64,000 nt of DNA from Chitinophaga arvensicola (GTDB lineage: Bacteria > Bacteroidota > Bacteroidia > Chitinophagales > Chitinophagaceae). The stretch covers positions 879,022-943,021 of the forward strand of contig NZ_FOJG01000001.1 of the NCBI RefSeq assembly GCF_900110835.1, read 5' to 3'. The translations under genes were made by a program, and so were the position numbers. This document shows, one piece after another, positions 9,991 to 18,559 of this stretch. Each line of letters starts with the position of its first letter. Position 1 is the first letter of the stretch. The notes below the pieces were generated by a model. That model saw only the letters and a list, made by a program, of their open reading frames with translations. It searched no databases and was not told the origin of the DNA.

Positions 9991-11592
9991 TTACAGGGCT
10001 TTTATACTCATAATCTGGTTTTCAAACTCTTCGCTGGGGATTAAAGCGCGTTTTTTAATCCGGGTTTTATAGGCATAGATGGTATTAACGGAGTACTCCA
10101 GGATGCGGGCAATCTTCTCATTATCATTTACACCGATCCGGATAAGGGCAAAGATCCGGATATCTGTATTCAACAATTCATTTTCTTTGAGGACCACCTG
10201 GTTCTCTTTATCAAACAGTGCATTGAACTCCGCCACGAAATGCGGGAATATTTTAAGGAAGATCCGGTCAAAATTGGTAAACAATTCTTCCCGTTCCTGC
10301 CGGATATTAATATTATTGACGAGATATTTCAGGTCAGAGGGTTTATTGTCAGACAGTTTTTGTTCCAGTTGCTGCTTTAGCTTTTCTATTTTACCGATGT
10401 AGGTGGCGTTGATATTAAAACAGTAGCCTACATACTCCTCTTTTATTTTATTGGCTTCCACCAACTGGTTATTGATTTCCTGTTGCCGCAGATTCGCTGC
10501 GGTAATAATGCGTTGCGCGGTTTTTAGTTTCTGTACCTGCCGGAATACGGTAATGGCCAGAATGACCAGGGCTACCAGCAACAGGGTAACAATGGCTGCA
10601 TAGATCAGCAACGATTTGGTTCTTTCTTCCGCCGTATTGATCCGTTCATGTTCAATAATGGGTAAAATACTACTTACCATCACCTTCCGTTGCCGTGCGC
10701 CATAAAATACGGCTTCTGAAATAGCCCGTTCAATACAATGGGATGCGTTCTTTACATCTCCCCGTTCAAAAAGCAGGGTGGCCAGGCTGTAACTGGCCAT
10801 GGTTTCTTTGGTAGAAGTCCGGATATCGGCAATAGCCGACCGGATCATCAGCATAATGGCCGTGTCCTTTTTGCCGGCGGCATCGTAAATGGCGCCCAGT
10901 GTACAGGCGGATACCGCCAACTGCCGCCCCGTGATCCCCGGTTGATCGAGGTCGGGGAAAATAGCCAGTGCGGCGGGTACATTTCCCAGCTTTGACAACT
11001 GTAATCCTTTATTATACCGGTATTCAAAGGAGCCCGGCTGCATCAGGCGAAGTGCAGAATCTATATAGGTGCTGGCTTGTTGGATATAGGAAGGGGTAAA
11101 ATACTTGTCCTGGTTATAATCTGCCAGGTCAAAGTATAACCGGCTTTTCATGAGGAAAAACTCGATCCGGATACTATCCGGCGCTCCGGTGGCATCGATG
11201 GCATTTACAAAGGCGGCCGTTTCTGTAAACATCCCGGAGGATAACAGCACATAACCCAGTTTTATCCGGGCCGCAGTGATCAGCACCGGGTCATGTAGCT
11301 GACCAGCCAGCTGCTGTAATTGCTGTGCATAAATAAAAGCGGAGTCGAAGCTGAATACCTTATAGGCATTGTACAATTGCTGGCAGAGCAGGTATTGATG
11401 TGCCGGATCGTTGCCGGCAGCCAGCCGTAACCGTTTTATACTATCAATACCACGAAGCTTAATGGAATCATAAGTGGCCGATTTCGCCATCTCCTTATTC
11501 AATTCCTTGAGGAGACTGTCCGTAGGAGTCTTGCCAAAGGCATTAACAGAGAATAGTAAACATAAAACCAGGTAGCCCAGAATTCGATTCAT
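9991..11592 (-). CDS. SusR-like membrane-bound TPR transcriptional regulator (DUF6377 type)
   Basis: A 533-residue regulator. The ATG at 11592 gives a signal peptide (MNRILGYLVLCLLFSVNAFG). The N-terminal ~330 residues form TPR-like helical repeats, probably periplasmic. One membrane helix follows (SLLIYAAIVTLLLVALVILA), then a coiled-coil linker and a C-terminal LuxR-like helix-turn-helix (NEKIARILEYSVNTIYAYK). The architecture is that of SusR and related regulators of glycan-use loci, which sense an oligosaccharide in the periplasm and activate susC. It sits directly upstream of the susC operon on the same strand, with a hairpin in front of it and the palindrome after it. Family assignment is from memory of the architecture; target and ligand are inferred. 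Confidence 0.8.
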   Translation of the reverse strand: MNRILGYLVLCLLFSVNAFGKTPTDSLLKELNKEMAKSATYDSIKLRGIDSIKRLRLAAGNDPAHQYLLCQQLYNAYKVFSFDSAFIYAQQLQQLAGQLHDPVLITAARIKLGYVLLSSGMFTETAAFVNAIDATGAPDSIRIEFFLMKSRLYFDLADYNQDKYFTPSYIQQASTYIDSALRLMQPGSFEYRYNKGLQLSKLGNVPAALAIFPDLDQPGITGRQLAVSACTLGAIYDAAGKKDTAIMLMIRSAIADIRTSTKETMASYSLATLLFERGDVKNASHCIERAISEAVFYGARQRKVMVSSILPIIEHERINTAEERTKSLLIYAAIVTLLLVALVILAITVFRQVQKLKTAQRIITAANLRQQEINNQLVEANKIKEEYVGYCFNINATYIGKIEKLKQQLEQKLSDNKPSDLKYLVNNINIRQEREELFTNFDRIFLKIFPHFVAEFNALFDKENQVVLKENELLNTDIRIFALIRIGVNDNEKIARILEYSVNTIYAYKTRIKKRALIPSEEFENQIMSIKAL

Positions 11593-11653
11593 AGCACGAT
11601 AGAATGATAAAAGATCACAGGTCACCGCTAAATTTAAGCGACTTTTTTGATAT

Positions 11654-11694
11654 AACATCAGGAGCCGGTTTATTTTAAACCGGCTCCTGATGTT
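11654..11694. terminator. Strong inverted repeat, probable terminator
   Basis: An 18-bp perfect stem (AACATCAGGAGCCGGTTT and its complement) with a 5-nt loop. It lies between the NlpE-like gene and the regulator. The T-rich flank (CCTTTT) follows on the plus strand, yet both flanking genes are on the minus strand, so it may act as a boundary rather than a classical terminator. Confidence 0.6.
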
Positions 11695-11718
11695 TTCCTT
11701 TTATCTGCTTCTTTAATA

Positions 11719-12159
11719 TTACAACACCTTCTTCAGGGTATAGTTATTTCCACTTTGAATCGTTTTCTGGTCGGAATCAAGCAATTTCAGTTCGTTGTCA
11801 TCAACCTGCTGGTAATAACGTTGTAGATTTTTATCCTTGTCGGGATTCAGCTGGATTACGGTAGCTGCCGGATCGGAAGGAGAGCCGTGTACAATTTTAT
11901 AAGTGCCTTCGCTGGGAAAAGTCTGATTTTTTCCCTGGTAGGTTTCTTTTAGCGAAAAATGATGGTCAGGTCCTTTTTGCAGGGTCAGTTCCGTAACGAT
12001 ACCAGAACAATCGGCGCAAGGCAGGGTACCCGAATAAGTGACCGAGGTAGCGGTGTCTGCATTGGTGTCCAATGCGGTACTATCAGATCGACCGGCCTTA
12101 CCGGTACTCTGACAGGCAGCAAAAACTATCAACAACAGCAATAGCGGCAAGTGTTTCAT
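11719..12159 (-). CDS. NlpE-like lipoprotein
   Basis: A 146-residue lipoprotein; the ATG at 12159 gives a signal with lipobox VFAAC. The pattern TYSGTLPCADCSGIVTELTL, with its CxxC, is the hallmark of the N-terminal domain of NlpE (copper resistance/surface-sensing lipoprotein). The following short beta-strands (EGTYKI, TVIQLNPD) fit the same small barrel. The C-terminal OB domain of E. coli NlpE is absent, as is common in Bacteroidota. It lies 45 bp downstream of the phytase-like gene and may be co-transcribed. A role in envelope or copper stress is inferred from the family only. Confidence 0.75.
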   Translation of the reverse strand: MKHLPLLLLLIVFAACQSTGKAGRSDSTALDTNADTATSVTYSGTLPCADCSGIVTELTLQKGPDHHFSLKETYQGKNQTFPSEGTYKIVHGSPSDPAATVIQLNPDKDKNLQRYYQQVDDNELKLLDSDQKTIQSGNNYTLKKVL

Positions 12160-12204
12160 ATAGCAGGGTTTTCTGTTCTTAACAACCAATGGTCGTTATT
12201 GTTT

Positions 12205-13350
12205 TTATGGGATAATTTCGAATACAAAAAACTGGCTTTCCTCCTTTTCGGAGAAATTATTATCAGCTACGAATACCAGGCTTTGGTGTCCGTTTGGTAA
12301 AACCGGTCCGAAGGTTACGCCTTCTATATTATCTATGTATTTGCCGAGACTGGCAAAATCCAGCAACAGCTTTTTGGTAGCGGGTTTAAAATGAGTGTCC
12401 GTTTGCAGGGAATTAATATGGCTGATGTCTGTGGCGCCATCCAGATCTGTCAGGAAAACCTTGATGGTACAATCTTTTCTCCCGGTTGAGAAGGATCGCT
12501 CGATACTCAGCAGGGTATGATCCGAGAGTACCATGATATCGGAGATACCGTTTACGTTAAACGCCTGTGCCGGGATGGCGGGGTAAGCCACCGGTTCCAG
12601 TTTGTAGGCATACTGTGCTACCGGTTGCCGGGTGTTGTTATCAAATTTAATAAGGCGGGTATACGATCCTGCATTTACGGCTGCTCTTGGGCCGTCTTCA
12701 TAACGGGGTTCTTCCAGGCTTACAAACATATATTTGTAACTGGGGGTAAATCCAAGGCCTTCAAATACGCCGTTGCGGCGCGGCCCATTTTCGGTGGCAT
12801 GCATGATGAACTGCGCCGGCAATGCAAATGAATCCAGGTATTGACCGTTCTTGTCTATTTCATAGATGCCCGGGTTGGAGAGGATGGTATCTTTTTCATT
12901 GACGATGCGCTCTCCCTCACTGCTCCATACCAGCCGTTGTTTTTTGGGATTATAACGCAGTGCTTCGGGGTCTGGTGTGAGGACCGGATTGGTTTTCGTA
13001 TCCGGGTAGGCTTGCCCGTTAGCTTGCCGCAGTGTGGTGACTGCTGTAAACTGAACGCTGTCGAACGATTTATCGGTGAAGTGCAAGCGGGCTGTGTAAA
13101 ACCTTGCCGGGTTGATGGCAGAGCGATCATCGGAGATAAGATAATATTGGCCGGAGGAAGCATCGTAATCTATGCCGGATAAGCCACCGGTGATAGTACC
13201 TCCAAAAGGAAAATTATAGGGAACGATGTATTCGCCAATGAATTTTAATTGACCGATGTTATTTGCGGTGGTAGCCGCCTTGCGGGAGGAGGTGCAACTA
13301 AAAAGGCCTGCCAGCAGTGGGAAGGCCAGAAAAAGCAGGTATTTTTTCAT
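12205..13350 (-). CDS. Phytase-like/esterase-like lipoprotein (PF13449 type)
   Basis: A 381-residue lipoprotein with signal and lipobox LAGLFSC. The body matches the 'esterase-like activity of phytase' family: GGLSGIDYDASSGQYYLISD near the N-terminus, DPEALRYNPKKQRLVWSSEG, then NGVFEGLGFTPSYKYMFVSL and a terminal segment DNIEGVTFGPVLPNGHQSLV. These repeats form a beta-propeller with acidic metal-binding turns. It is predicted to be a periplasmic or surface hydrolase, possibly of phosphate esters; substrate unknown. The NlpE-like gene follows on the same strand. Confidence 0.8.
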   Translation of the reverse strand: MKKYLLFLAFPLLAGLFSCTSSRKAATTANNIGQLKFIGEYIVPYNFPFGGTITGGLSGIDYDASSGQYYLISDDRSAINPARFYTARLHFTDKSFDSVQFTAVTTLRQANGQAYPDTKTNPVLTPDPEALRYNPKKQRLVWSSEGERIVNEKDTILSNPGIYEIDKNGQYLDSFALPAQFIMHATENGPRRNGVFEGLGFTPSYKYMFVSLEEPRYEDGPRAAVNAGSYTRLIKFDNNTRQPVAQYAYKLEPVAYPAIPAQAFNVNGISDIMVLSDHTLLSIERSFSTGRKDCTIKVFLTDLDGATDISHINSLQTDTHFKPATKKLLLDFASLGKYIDNIEGVTFGPVLPNGHQSLVFVADNNFSEKEESQFFVFEIIP

Positions 13351-13449
13351 GTCGCCAAGTTAGGAAATCTCCTGCATACGGGCGGCAGTGGTACATGAAG
13401 GATTTGTTACGCGTTTGTTTCAAACGGGAGGAATTATCAGTGCATGAGT

Positions 13450-13477
13450 AAGGCCGGCCCGGAAGAGCCAGCCTTTT
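13450..13477. terminator. Hairpin downstream of the ferritin-like pair
   Basis: AAGGCCGGC pairs with GCCAGCCTT (one G-U) around an 8-nt loop, 28 bp past the stop of the ferritin-like gene. A short T-run is on the plus-strand side only, so terminator function for the minus-strand genes is uncertain. Confidence 0.4.
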
Positions 13478-13504
13478 CTCCATCTGACCAACTATATAGC
13501 GTAC

Positions 13505-14341
13505 TTAAGATTTTATAAATAATGACGCAATCGGTAACACCTGTTCCATGCTCAATGGTTCGTCAAATGCTTCAGAGGCGCTATTGGCGCCAATGTTACC
13601 ACCTAACGCGGAAATATCCACGCCAGCCTGTGTTGTTAACTCCTCTCCTGCATACGAAGGGTTAACGGCAGTAGTGGCAATACCACTCTGGTTCAGTGTG
13701 ATCCATGGTTTCAGTGCGCTGGTAGCGCCCAGTGTACCCAATGCCCGGCGCATACCACGGATATGCGACGCGTGGCGTGCTTCCACAGAGTGTATGTTCA
13801 GTGCTGCAGTTAATACGGTAGCATTGCCGGAAAGGTTTCCTGCCTGGCCTTTGTAGGCGCGTACACCGGTATCTTCAAAGGTTTGTGCAATGGCGAGAAA
13901 CATGTTATAGTCACTGAAAACAGTTGGGAAAGTACCACCTGCTGTGAAGTCGAACGTAGGACTGGCAGGAGCGCCACCCATGCTGCTCAATACACTTTTC
14001 AGGAAGTTAACGTGTGCTGTTTCGTGATTTCTGATTGTAGTAATGGCAGCAGTAGCAGCAGCTGTAGGAATTAAGCCGGGAGTAGCTACGCCTTTTACAT
14101 AGAAGGCTTCTTCGAGGTATTCCAGGGTGAGTGCGTATTTGAGTACGCCTGTTACCGTGGCGCTGGAAGCCTGACCGTAGGCTTTGTTGAACATGCTACC
14201 CAGTGCAAATGGAATGGCTGCCAGTGCAATTTTACCGCTGATGTTGGTAAATTGTTTCATGGCATTGCGCCGGGAGTCCAGCCGGTCATATACTTCGGGA
14301 TCGATTTTTTCGATTTCCTTAAAAATATTTAACAGATCCAT
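13505..14341 (-). CDS. Ferritin-like domain protein (DUF4439/PF13668 type), second of a pair
   Basis: A 278-residue protein with an unusually long N-terminal region (MDLLNIFKEIEKIDPEVYDR) before an SRRNAMKQ segment and a hydrophobic stretch, which may be a Tat-like or atypical export signal. The ferritin-like four-helix bundle follows: ALTLEYLEEAFYVKG, IRNHETAHVNFLKSV, AQTFEDTGVRAYKGQ, HSVEARHASHIRGMR. Glu and His residues in these helices sit where ferritin-like proteins bind a di-metal centre. It lies 42 bp downstream of a paralogue on the same strand. The reaction is unknown; such tandem pairs are common in Bacteroidota. Confidence 0.85.
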   Translation of the reverse strand: MDLLNIFKEIEKIDPEVYDRLDSRRNAMKQFTNISGKIALAAIPFALGSMFNKAYGQASSATVTGVLKYALTLEYLEEAFYVKGVATPGLIPTAAATAAITTIRNHETAHVNFLKSVLSSMGGAPASPTFDFTAGGTFPTVFSDYNMFLAIAQTFEDTGVRAYKGQAGNLSGNATVLTAALNIHSVEARHASHIRGMRRALGTLGATSALKPWITLNQSGIATTAVNPSYAGEELTTQAGVDISALGGNIGANSASEAFDEPLSMEQVLPIASLFIKS

Positions 14342-14383
14342 ATAATCAGATTTTTAGCAGATGAAATAAATGAACAGCGATGC

Positions 14384-15058
14384 TTACTTAGGTAATGTGT
14401 TGGTATCGATCTTGGTCTTGATATACGTTTTAGCAATATTGTAAACGTCTATCGGTGCCCTGGCTTTGTCCAGTCCATTTGCATCTATTACATCACTGTC
14501 GGCGAAAGAGCCTGGGGTAATCAGATCGCGGATATAGGCCGCGTGACGGGCTTCCACGGAAACGATTTTGCCGGCTAATCCGAGGTAAACCAATCCGGTA
14601 GCAGAAGAAGAAATGTATTGTCCGGCGCCGTTGTAGGCAGAAACACCCAGATCTTCAAATGCTTTTGCAGTAGCGAGTACGCTATCTCTTTTCGTGAAAT
14701 CGATAGAGCTGAAATTTACTTCCAGACCTGCTATCGCATTAGCGGCCAAAGCTGCTTTAAAGAATTCACGGTGTCCGATTTCGTGATTGCGGATATCTTT
14801 GAAGAAGTCTAATTCTGTATCAGAAATGCCTGCATAAGGAGTGAGTACTACCTGTGTGTAGAAGGCTGCTTCCAGTTGCTCCAGCGCGTAAGCATAGTTC
14901 AGTACCGCCACGTCGCCGGTGCCCAGGCTCACCCCATTTCCACCCATATTGTTGTTATCATCATCTTTATGACAGCTGGCTGCCATGGTAGCCGCAGTAA
15001 CTAATGCAGAGCCCATGCCGAGGTATTTCAGAAAGTTGCGGCGCTGCAAATTGGGCAT
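14384..15058 (-). CDS. Ferritin-like domain protein with Tat signal, first of a pair
   Basis: A 224-residue protein from the ATG at 15058. It opens with a twin-arginine motif (RRNFLKYLG), a hydrophobic stretch and a Cys (MAASC), so it is probably a Tat-exported lipoprotein. The bundle helices mirror its neighbour: YALEQLEAAFYTQV, IRNHEIGHREFFKAAL, AKAFEDLGVSAYNG, SVEARHAAYIRDL. An in-frame ATG at 15103 would add 15 residues; a purine-rich AGGAGG lies between the two ATGs, somewhat far from the downstream one. The two proteins may form a mixed di-metal complex in the periplasm (inference). Confidence 0.85.
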   Translation of the reverse strand: MPNLQRRNFLKYLGMGSALVTAATMAASCHKDDDNNNMGGNGVSLGTGDVAVLNYAYALEQLEAAFYTQVVLTPYAGISDTELDFFKDIRNHEIGHREFFKAALAANAIAGLEVNFSSIDFTKRDSVLATAKAFEDLGVSAYNGAGQYISSSATGLVYLGLAGKIVSVEARHAAYIRDLITPGSFADSDVIDANGLDKARAPIDVYNIAKTYIKTKIDTNTLPK

Positions 15059-15280
15059 AACTTCCTTACCCTCCTCCTGAGAGGGGTTCTTTAGAATGTG
15101 CATAAGGTAAAATTTTACGTGAATAGATAATACGAGATCACAATGCCCTGTTTTGTTGAACAGTAGCGGGTTTCATAGATGCCGGCAGGTACGCTCGCGC
15201 TGACACCTGATGAGCATATACGGGGACTTATAAAAAGCGGTTTTAAAAAGAGAAAAATAATTTCGGGAGATATAAAACGC

Positions 15281-15327
15281 AAAAAAAATCCCTGTCTAAT
15301 TGGAGCGTTATCACCAACTAAACAGGG
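15281..15327 (-). terminator. Intrinsic terminator of the small membrane protein gene
   Basis: On the minus strand CCCTGTTTAGTTGG pairs with CCAATTAGACAGGG, and an eight-T run follows. It lies 22 bp past the stop of the 50-residue gene. Confidence 0.85.
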
Positions 15328-15349
15328 AAGAATAAAGTGCAGCGTAATC

Positions 15350-15502
15350 CTATAAAGCTCTGCCTCTGATTATATTTACAAGGATAGCAATGATTGCCAG
15401 CACAAGCAAGGCATGTATTAAACCACCTGCGGAATAAACAAAGAAACCAAGTATCCATCCTATAATGAGAATTACTGCAATTAAATAAAGAAGGCTGTTC
15501 AT
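15350..15502 (-). CDS. Small lmo0937-type membrane protein (DUF5670)
   Basis: A 50-residue ORF. It has two membrane helices (LLYLIAVILIIGWILGFFVY and ALLVLAIIAILVNII) joined by SAGGLIH, and ends in a basic RGRAL. This matches the lmo0937/DUF5670 family of tiny membrane proteins, which often sit beside stress genes. A strong terminator follows directly, which supports its being a real transcription unit. Its function is unknown. It is flanked by ferritin-like and DUF2383 genes. Confidence 0.8.
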   Translation of the reverse strand: MNSLLYLIAVILIIGWILGFFVYSAGGLIHALLVLAIIAILVNIIRGRAL

Positions 15503-15763
15503 GTCTTAAGGATTTGATTCGTGAAATACTACTTAAAAATTTATGCCAATAAGATAATTGCCTTGTTTACAGCACCATTGCCATTGCAGACGCTGCTTTG
15601 CTGTGGAAGCTTCTCCACCATCCGAGAAAAAAAAGGGCGGGGAAGGAAGCGGTCTCTTGTCCGTAAATACTTCATCATAAAGGGTTTTAAAGTATGGATG
15701 CATTTTTGAAAATGAAATAGTTATATCTCATAGCACTCTTTTTTTAACCATAAATTTTTTGAC

Positions 15764-16222
15764 ATGTTACAACAAGAGGAAAAATTAGTCACACTTTTAA
15801 GCGATCTCGTAAAAATAAATAATGACCGGATTGAAGGATACAGGCAAGCAAAGGATGCGACCGATGATGCAGATGTGAAAGCTCTGTTTCAGCATATGAT
15901 CAATGAAAGCCTAAAGTATGTAAGTGATTTGAACGGGCAACTGAAAGCGCAAGGTGCAGAAGCCGAAACAGATACTACCGTAAGTGGTAAATTATACCGC
16001 ACCTGGATGGCTATTAAAACCACTTTCGCCGGAAACGACAGGTACTCCCTGTTTTCTTCCTGCGAATATGGAGAGGATGCCGTGCAGCGTGCTTATGCGG
16101 ATGCATTGAGCATTGATGTATCTATGCCGTATAGCGTGAGGGAACTCATTGGCAATCAACAGGCAAATCTCAAAGAAGCACATGATACTATTAAGAGCTA
16201 TCGCGACGTGGTGAGTCAGTAA
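15764..16222 (+). CDS. PA2169-type four-helix-bundle protein (DUF2383)
   Basis: A 152-residue, probably cytoplasmic, helical protein. Its pattern (LLSDLVKINNDRIEGYRQA, then LFQHMINESLKYVSDL, the GKLYRTWMAIKTTF segment and CEYGEDAVQRAYADAL) is typical of the DUF2383 ferritin-like superfamily. Family members are often stress-induced, but no reaction is established. It is monocistronic, with a hairpin terminator 150 bp downstream, and lies next to other ferritin-like genes. Confidence 0.85.
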   Translation: MLQQEEKLVTLLSDLVKINNDRIEGYRQAKDATDDADVKALFQHMINESLKYVSDLNGQLKAQGAEAETDTTVSGKLYRTWMAIKTTFAGNDRYSLFSSCEYGEDAVQRAYADALSIDVSMPYSVRELIGNQQANLKEAHDTIKSYRDVVSQ

Positions 16223-16643
16223 TCATCTGTGCAGCAGGAAGGGGGCTGTTCTTTTTGTTCATCTCCCTACCCGGAGCGGTTGTTCAGGATAGCCATATTA
16301 CATTTGAAGTCATGAGATTCCAATCATACTTATATTGATAAGTAATATGGCAACTACGGGATTTTCGGTACAGGGCTGCTTCTTCATCGTTTGAAGCAGC
16401 CCTTTTTAATACGCGTGGACCGGGTGTTTTTGCCCGTCAGAAAGTGCCGGAATTACTGAACAGATAACGCGTTTGTTCATAGAAATAGTGGCTGTTCATT
16501 TTGTTCAGTTTACTTTACCCCTTCTTCAGTTCTGAGTAGTTTGTTAACTTTAGTATGATTGAGAGAAGTATCTCTTGTATTACTTTTAACCTCCCCATGA
16601 AAAACAACAATAACTATCAGGTGGCCTAACCAACCACCTTTTT
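16223..16643. other. 421-bp intergenic region with hairpins and a possible short transcript
   Basis: No conventional gene. It holds a separated inverted repeat (CCATATTAC at 16293-16301 with GTAATATGG at 16342-16350), an intrinsic terminator at 16372-16408, and a second terminator at 16619-16647 preceded by a 10-codon ORF (MKNNNNYQVA, from 16597). The last part resembles a leader-peptide/terminator unit, but no plus-strand gene follows. Confidence 0.5.
16372..16408 (+). terminator. Intrinsic terminator
   Basis: AGGGCTGCTTC pairs with GAAGCAGCCCT around a 10-nt loop and is followed by TTTTT. It lies 150 bp past the DUF2383 gene and could end that transcript or a small RNA between them. Confidence 0.8.
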
Positions 16644-16647
16644 TTAT
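16619..16647 (+). terminator. Intrinsic terminator overlapping a 10-codon ORF
   Basis: AGGTGG pairs with CCACCT, followed by a seven-T run. The stop codon of the mini-ORF starting at 16597 falls in the loop. It may also serve thiH from the other strand, but the T-run is on the plus strand. Confidence 0.6.
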
Positions 16648-17756
16648 TGCCTTGAAAAAGCAGGATCCCAATCTTTCCAAACCGGCTCATAGCCCTGCTG
16701 TTTAAGCATATCAGCTATTGCTGCCGCACTCCGGTCATCCGAAATTTCGAACTGCTCCAGCGACTGAGGATCCACAGTATACCCGCCGGGATTGGTTTTC
16801 GAAGCTGCACTCATCGCTGTAACGCCCAGGTGTACCATATGATTTCTGAATTTTTCCTCTTCCCGGGTAGAAAGACTTAATTCTATTTCCTGGTTAAACA
16901 GCCGGTAAGCACAGATCAGCTGTACCAGTTCCCGGTCGTTCATCACCACTTTAGGAGTGAGTCCGCCGGAAAATGGCCGCAACCGTGGAAAAGAGATGCT
17001 GTAGCGGGTTTGCCAGTACTTCTTTTCCAGGTAGGCCAGGTGAAGGGCGGTAAAGAAACTGTCCGTACGCCAGTCCTCCAGCCCGATAAGCACGCCCAGG
17101 CCCATTTTGTGGATGCCCGCACGTCCCAGTCTGTCGGGCGTATCCAGCCGGTAGTCGAAATTGGACTTCCGCCCTTTGGGATGATGTTTTTTATAGTCGT
17201 CCTGGTGATAGGTTTCCTGGTATACCAGTACGGCATGCAGCCCGAGTTCGGTGAGTTCCCGGTAATCCTGTTCATCCATGGGTTGTACTTCCATAGAGAT
17301 ATTTGCGAAATGCGGCTTCAGCAGTTGCAGCGTTTTTTTGAAATAGTCGGTGCCTACCAGCTGATTGGCTTCACCCGTAACCAGTAGCACGTGCTCAAAT
17401 CCCATTTCCTTGATGGCAGCCGTTTCCATTAATATCTCCGCAGGGCTCAGGGTTTTACGCCGGATTTTGTTGTCAAGACTGAAACCGCAATAGGTGCAGA
17501 TATTCTGGCACTCGTTCGACAAATACATGGGGATATATAGCTGCATGGTATTACCAAACCTTTGCCGGGTAAGGCTGTTGCTGATCGCGGCCATCTGGGA
17601 GAGATAAGGCGCTGCAGCCGGTGAAATAAGGGCGGCGAAATCTTCCAGTGACCGGCGCTGGTTGTGCAGGGCCTCTTCCACATCCCTGGCTGTTTTAGCA
17701 TAGATACCGGCCTTTACCTCATTCCATTCATACTGATCAAATATGCTTTTAAACAT
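16644..17756 (-). CDS. thiH: 2-iminoacetate synthase ThiH
   Basis: A 370-residue radical SAM enzyme that cleaves tyrosine to give dehydroglycine (2-iminoacetate) for thiazole formation. The 4Fe-4S motif NECQNICTYCGF (Cx3Cx2C) is present, followed by the conserved INxE-like region (VLLVTGEANQLVG) and NISMEVQPM. The C-terminus keeps the ThiH pattern SFPRLRPFSGG and LSTREEEKFRNHMVHLGVT. It is the last gene of the thi operon, 29 bp after thiG, and supplies the ThiG substrate. In many Bacteroidota thiF follows here; in this window it does not. Confidence 0.95.
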   Translation of the reverse strand: MFKSIFDQYEWNEVKAGIYAKTARDVEEALHNQRRSLEDFAALISPAAAPYLSQMAAISNSLTRQRFGNTMQLYIPMYLSNECQNICTYCGFSLDNKIRRKTLSPAEILMETAAIKEMGFEHVLLVTGEANQLVGTDYFKKTLQLLKPHFANISMEVQPMDEQDYRELTELGLHAVLVYQETYHQDDYKKHHPKGRKSNFDYRLDTPDRLGRAGIHKMGLGVLIGLEDWRTDSFFTALHLAYLEKKYWQTRYSISFPRLRPFSGGLTPKVVMNDRELVQLICAYRLFNQEIELSLSTREEEKFRNHMVHLGVTAMSAASKTNPGGYTVDPQSLEQFEISDDRSAAAIADMLKQQGYEPVWKDWDPAFSRQ

Positions 17757-17785
17757 ATAGTAGGATTAATAAGATGATAAAATAA

Positions 17786-18559
17786 TTAAGCTTCATCCAG
17801 GAAGGCGATCAACGGACTTGATGCCACTGCCTGCTGACTGCTCACAGGTAAACCGGCTTCATAAGCCATGCGGCCTGCTTCTACCCCGGCCTTAAAGGCT
17901 GCCGCCATTTGCACCGGGTTACGGGCAACGGCAATGGCCGTATTCACCAGCACCGCACTGGCGCCCATTTCCATGGCCTGTGCCGCGTGGGAAGGACTGC
18001 CGATCCCGGCATCCACAATTACGGGAATGTTGCTCTGGGCAATGATGATTTCCAGGAAATCGAAGGTTTTAAGACCCTTGTTACTGCCTATAGGCGCGCC
18101 CAGCGGCATAACGGCCGCAGTACCGGCGTCTTCCAGGCGTTTGCAGAGTACCGGATCGGCATGCACATACGGCAGCACCACAAAGCCGAGTTTCACCAGT
18201 TCCTGTGCTGCGAGTAATGTTTCCACGGGATCAGGCATCAGGTACCTCGGATCCGGATGTATTTCCAGCTTGATCCAGTTGGTTTCCAGCGCTTCGCGGG
18301 CTAACTGTGCCGCGTATACGGCTTCTTTGGCGGTACGCACACCGGATGTATTGGGGAGCAGGTTGATCCTGGGGTGCGACAGGTGCCGCAGCATATCATC
18401 TGCCTTGTTATCCATTTCCACCCGTTTCAGGGCCACGGTTACCAGTTCGCTGCCGGAGGCCAGCAGTGCGTTTTCCATCATCTCCGTAGAAGAAAATTTC
18501 CCGGTACCGGTAAATAAACGGGAATAAAATTCCCTACCCGCAATAATTAATGGTTCCAT
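17786..18559 (-). CDS. thiG: Thiazole synthase ThiG
   Basis: A 257-residue TIM-barrel enzyme that joins deoxyxylulose 5-phosphate, dehydroglycine and the ThiS thiocarboxylate sulfur into the thiazole phosphate. Clear family features are the start [20 protein letters not shown], the active-site strand LVTVALKRV containing the Schiff-base Lys, [14 protein letters not shown], and the phosphate-binding [20 protein letters not shown]. The start overlaps the end of thiE by 13 bp, which indicates translational coupling. Length is standard. Confidence 0.96.
   Translation of the reverse strand: MEPLIIAGREFYSRLFTGTGKFSSTEMMENALLASGSELVTVALKRVEMDNKADDMLRHLSHPRINLLPNTSGVRTAKEAVYAAQLAREALETNWIKLEIHPDPRYLMPDPVETLLAAQELVKLGFVVLPYVHADPVLCKRLEDAGTAAVMPLGAPIGSNKGLKTFDFLEIIIAQSNIPVIVDAGIGSPSHAAQAMEMGASAVLVNTAIAVARNPVQMAAAFKAGVEAGRMAYEAGLPVSSQQAVASSPLIAFLDEA

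Noticed and set aside
15521..15709. 62-codon plus-strand frame before the DUF2383 gene
   Set aside because: Non-ATG start, basic low-complexity tail, lies in the promoter region; no recognisable domain.
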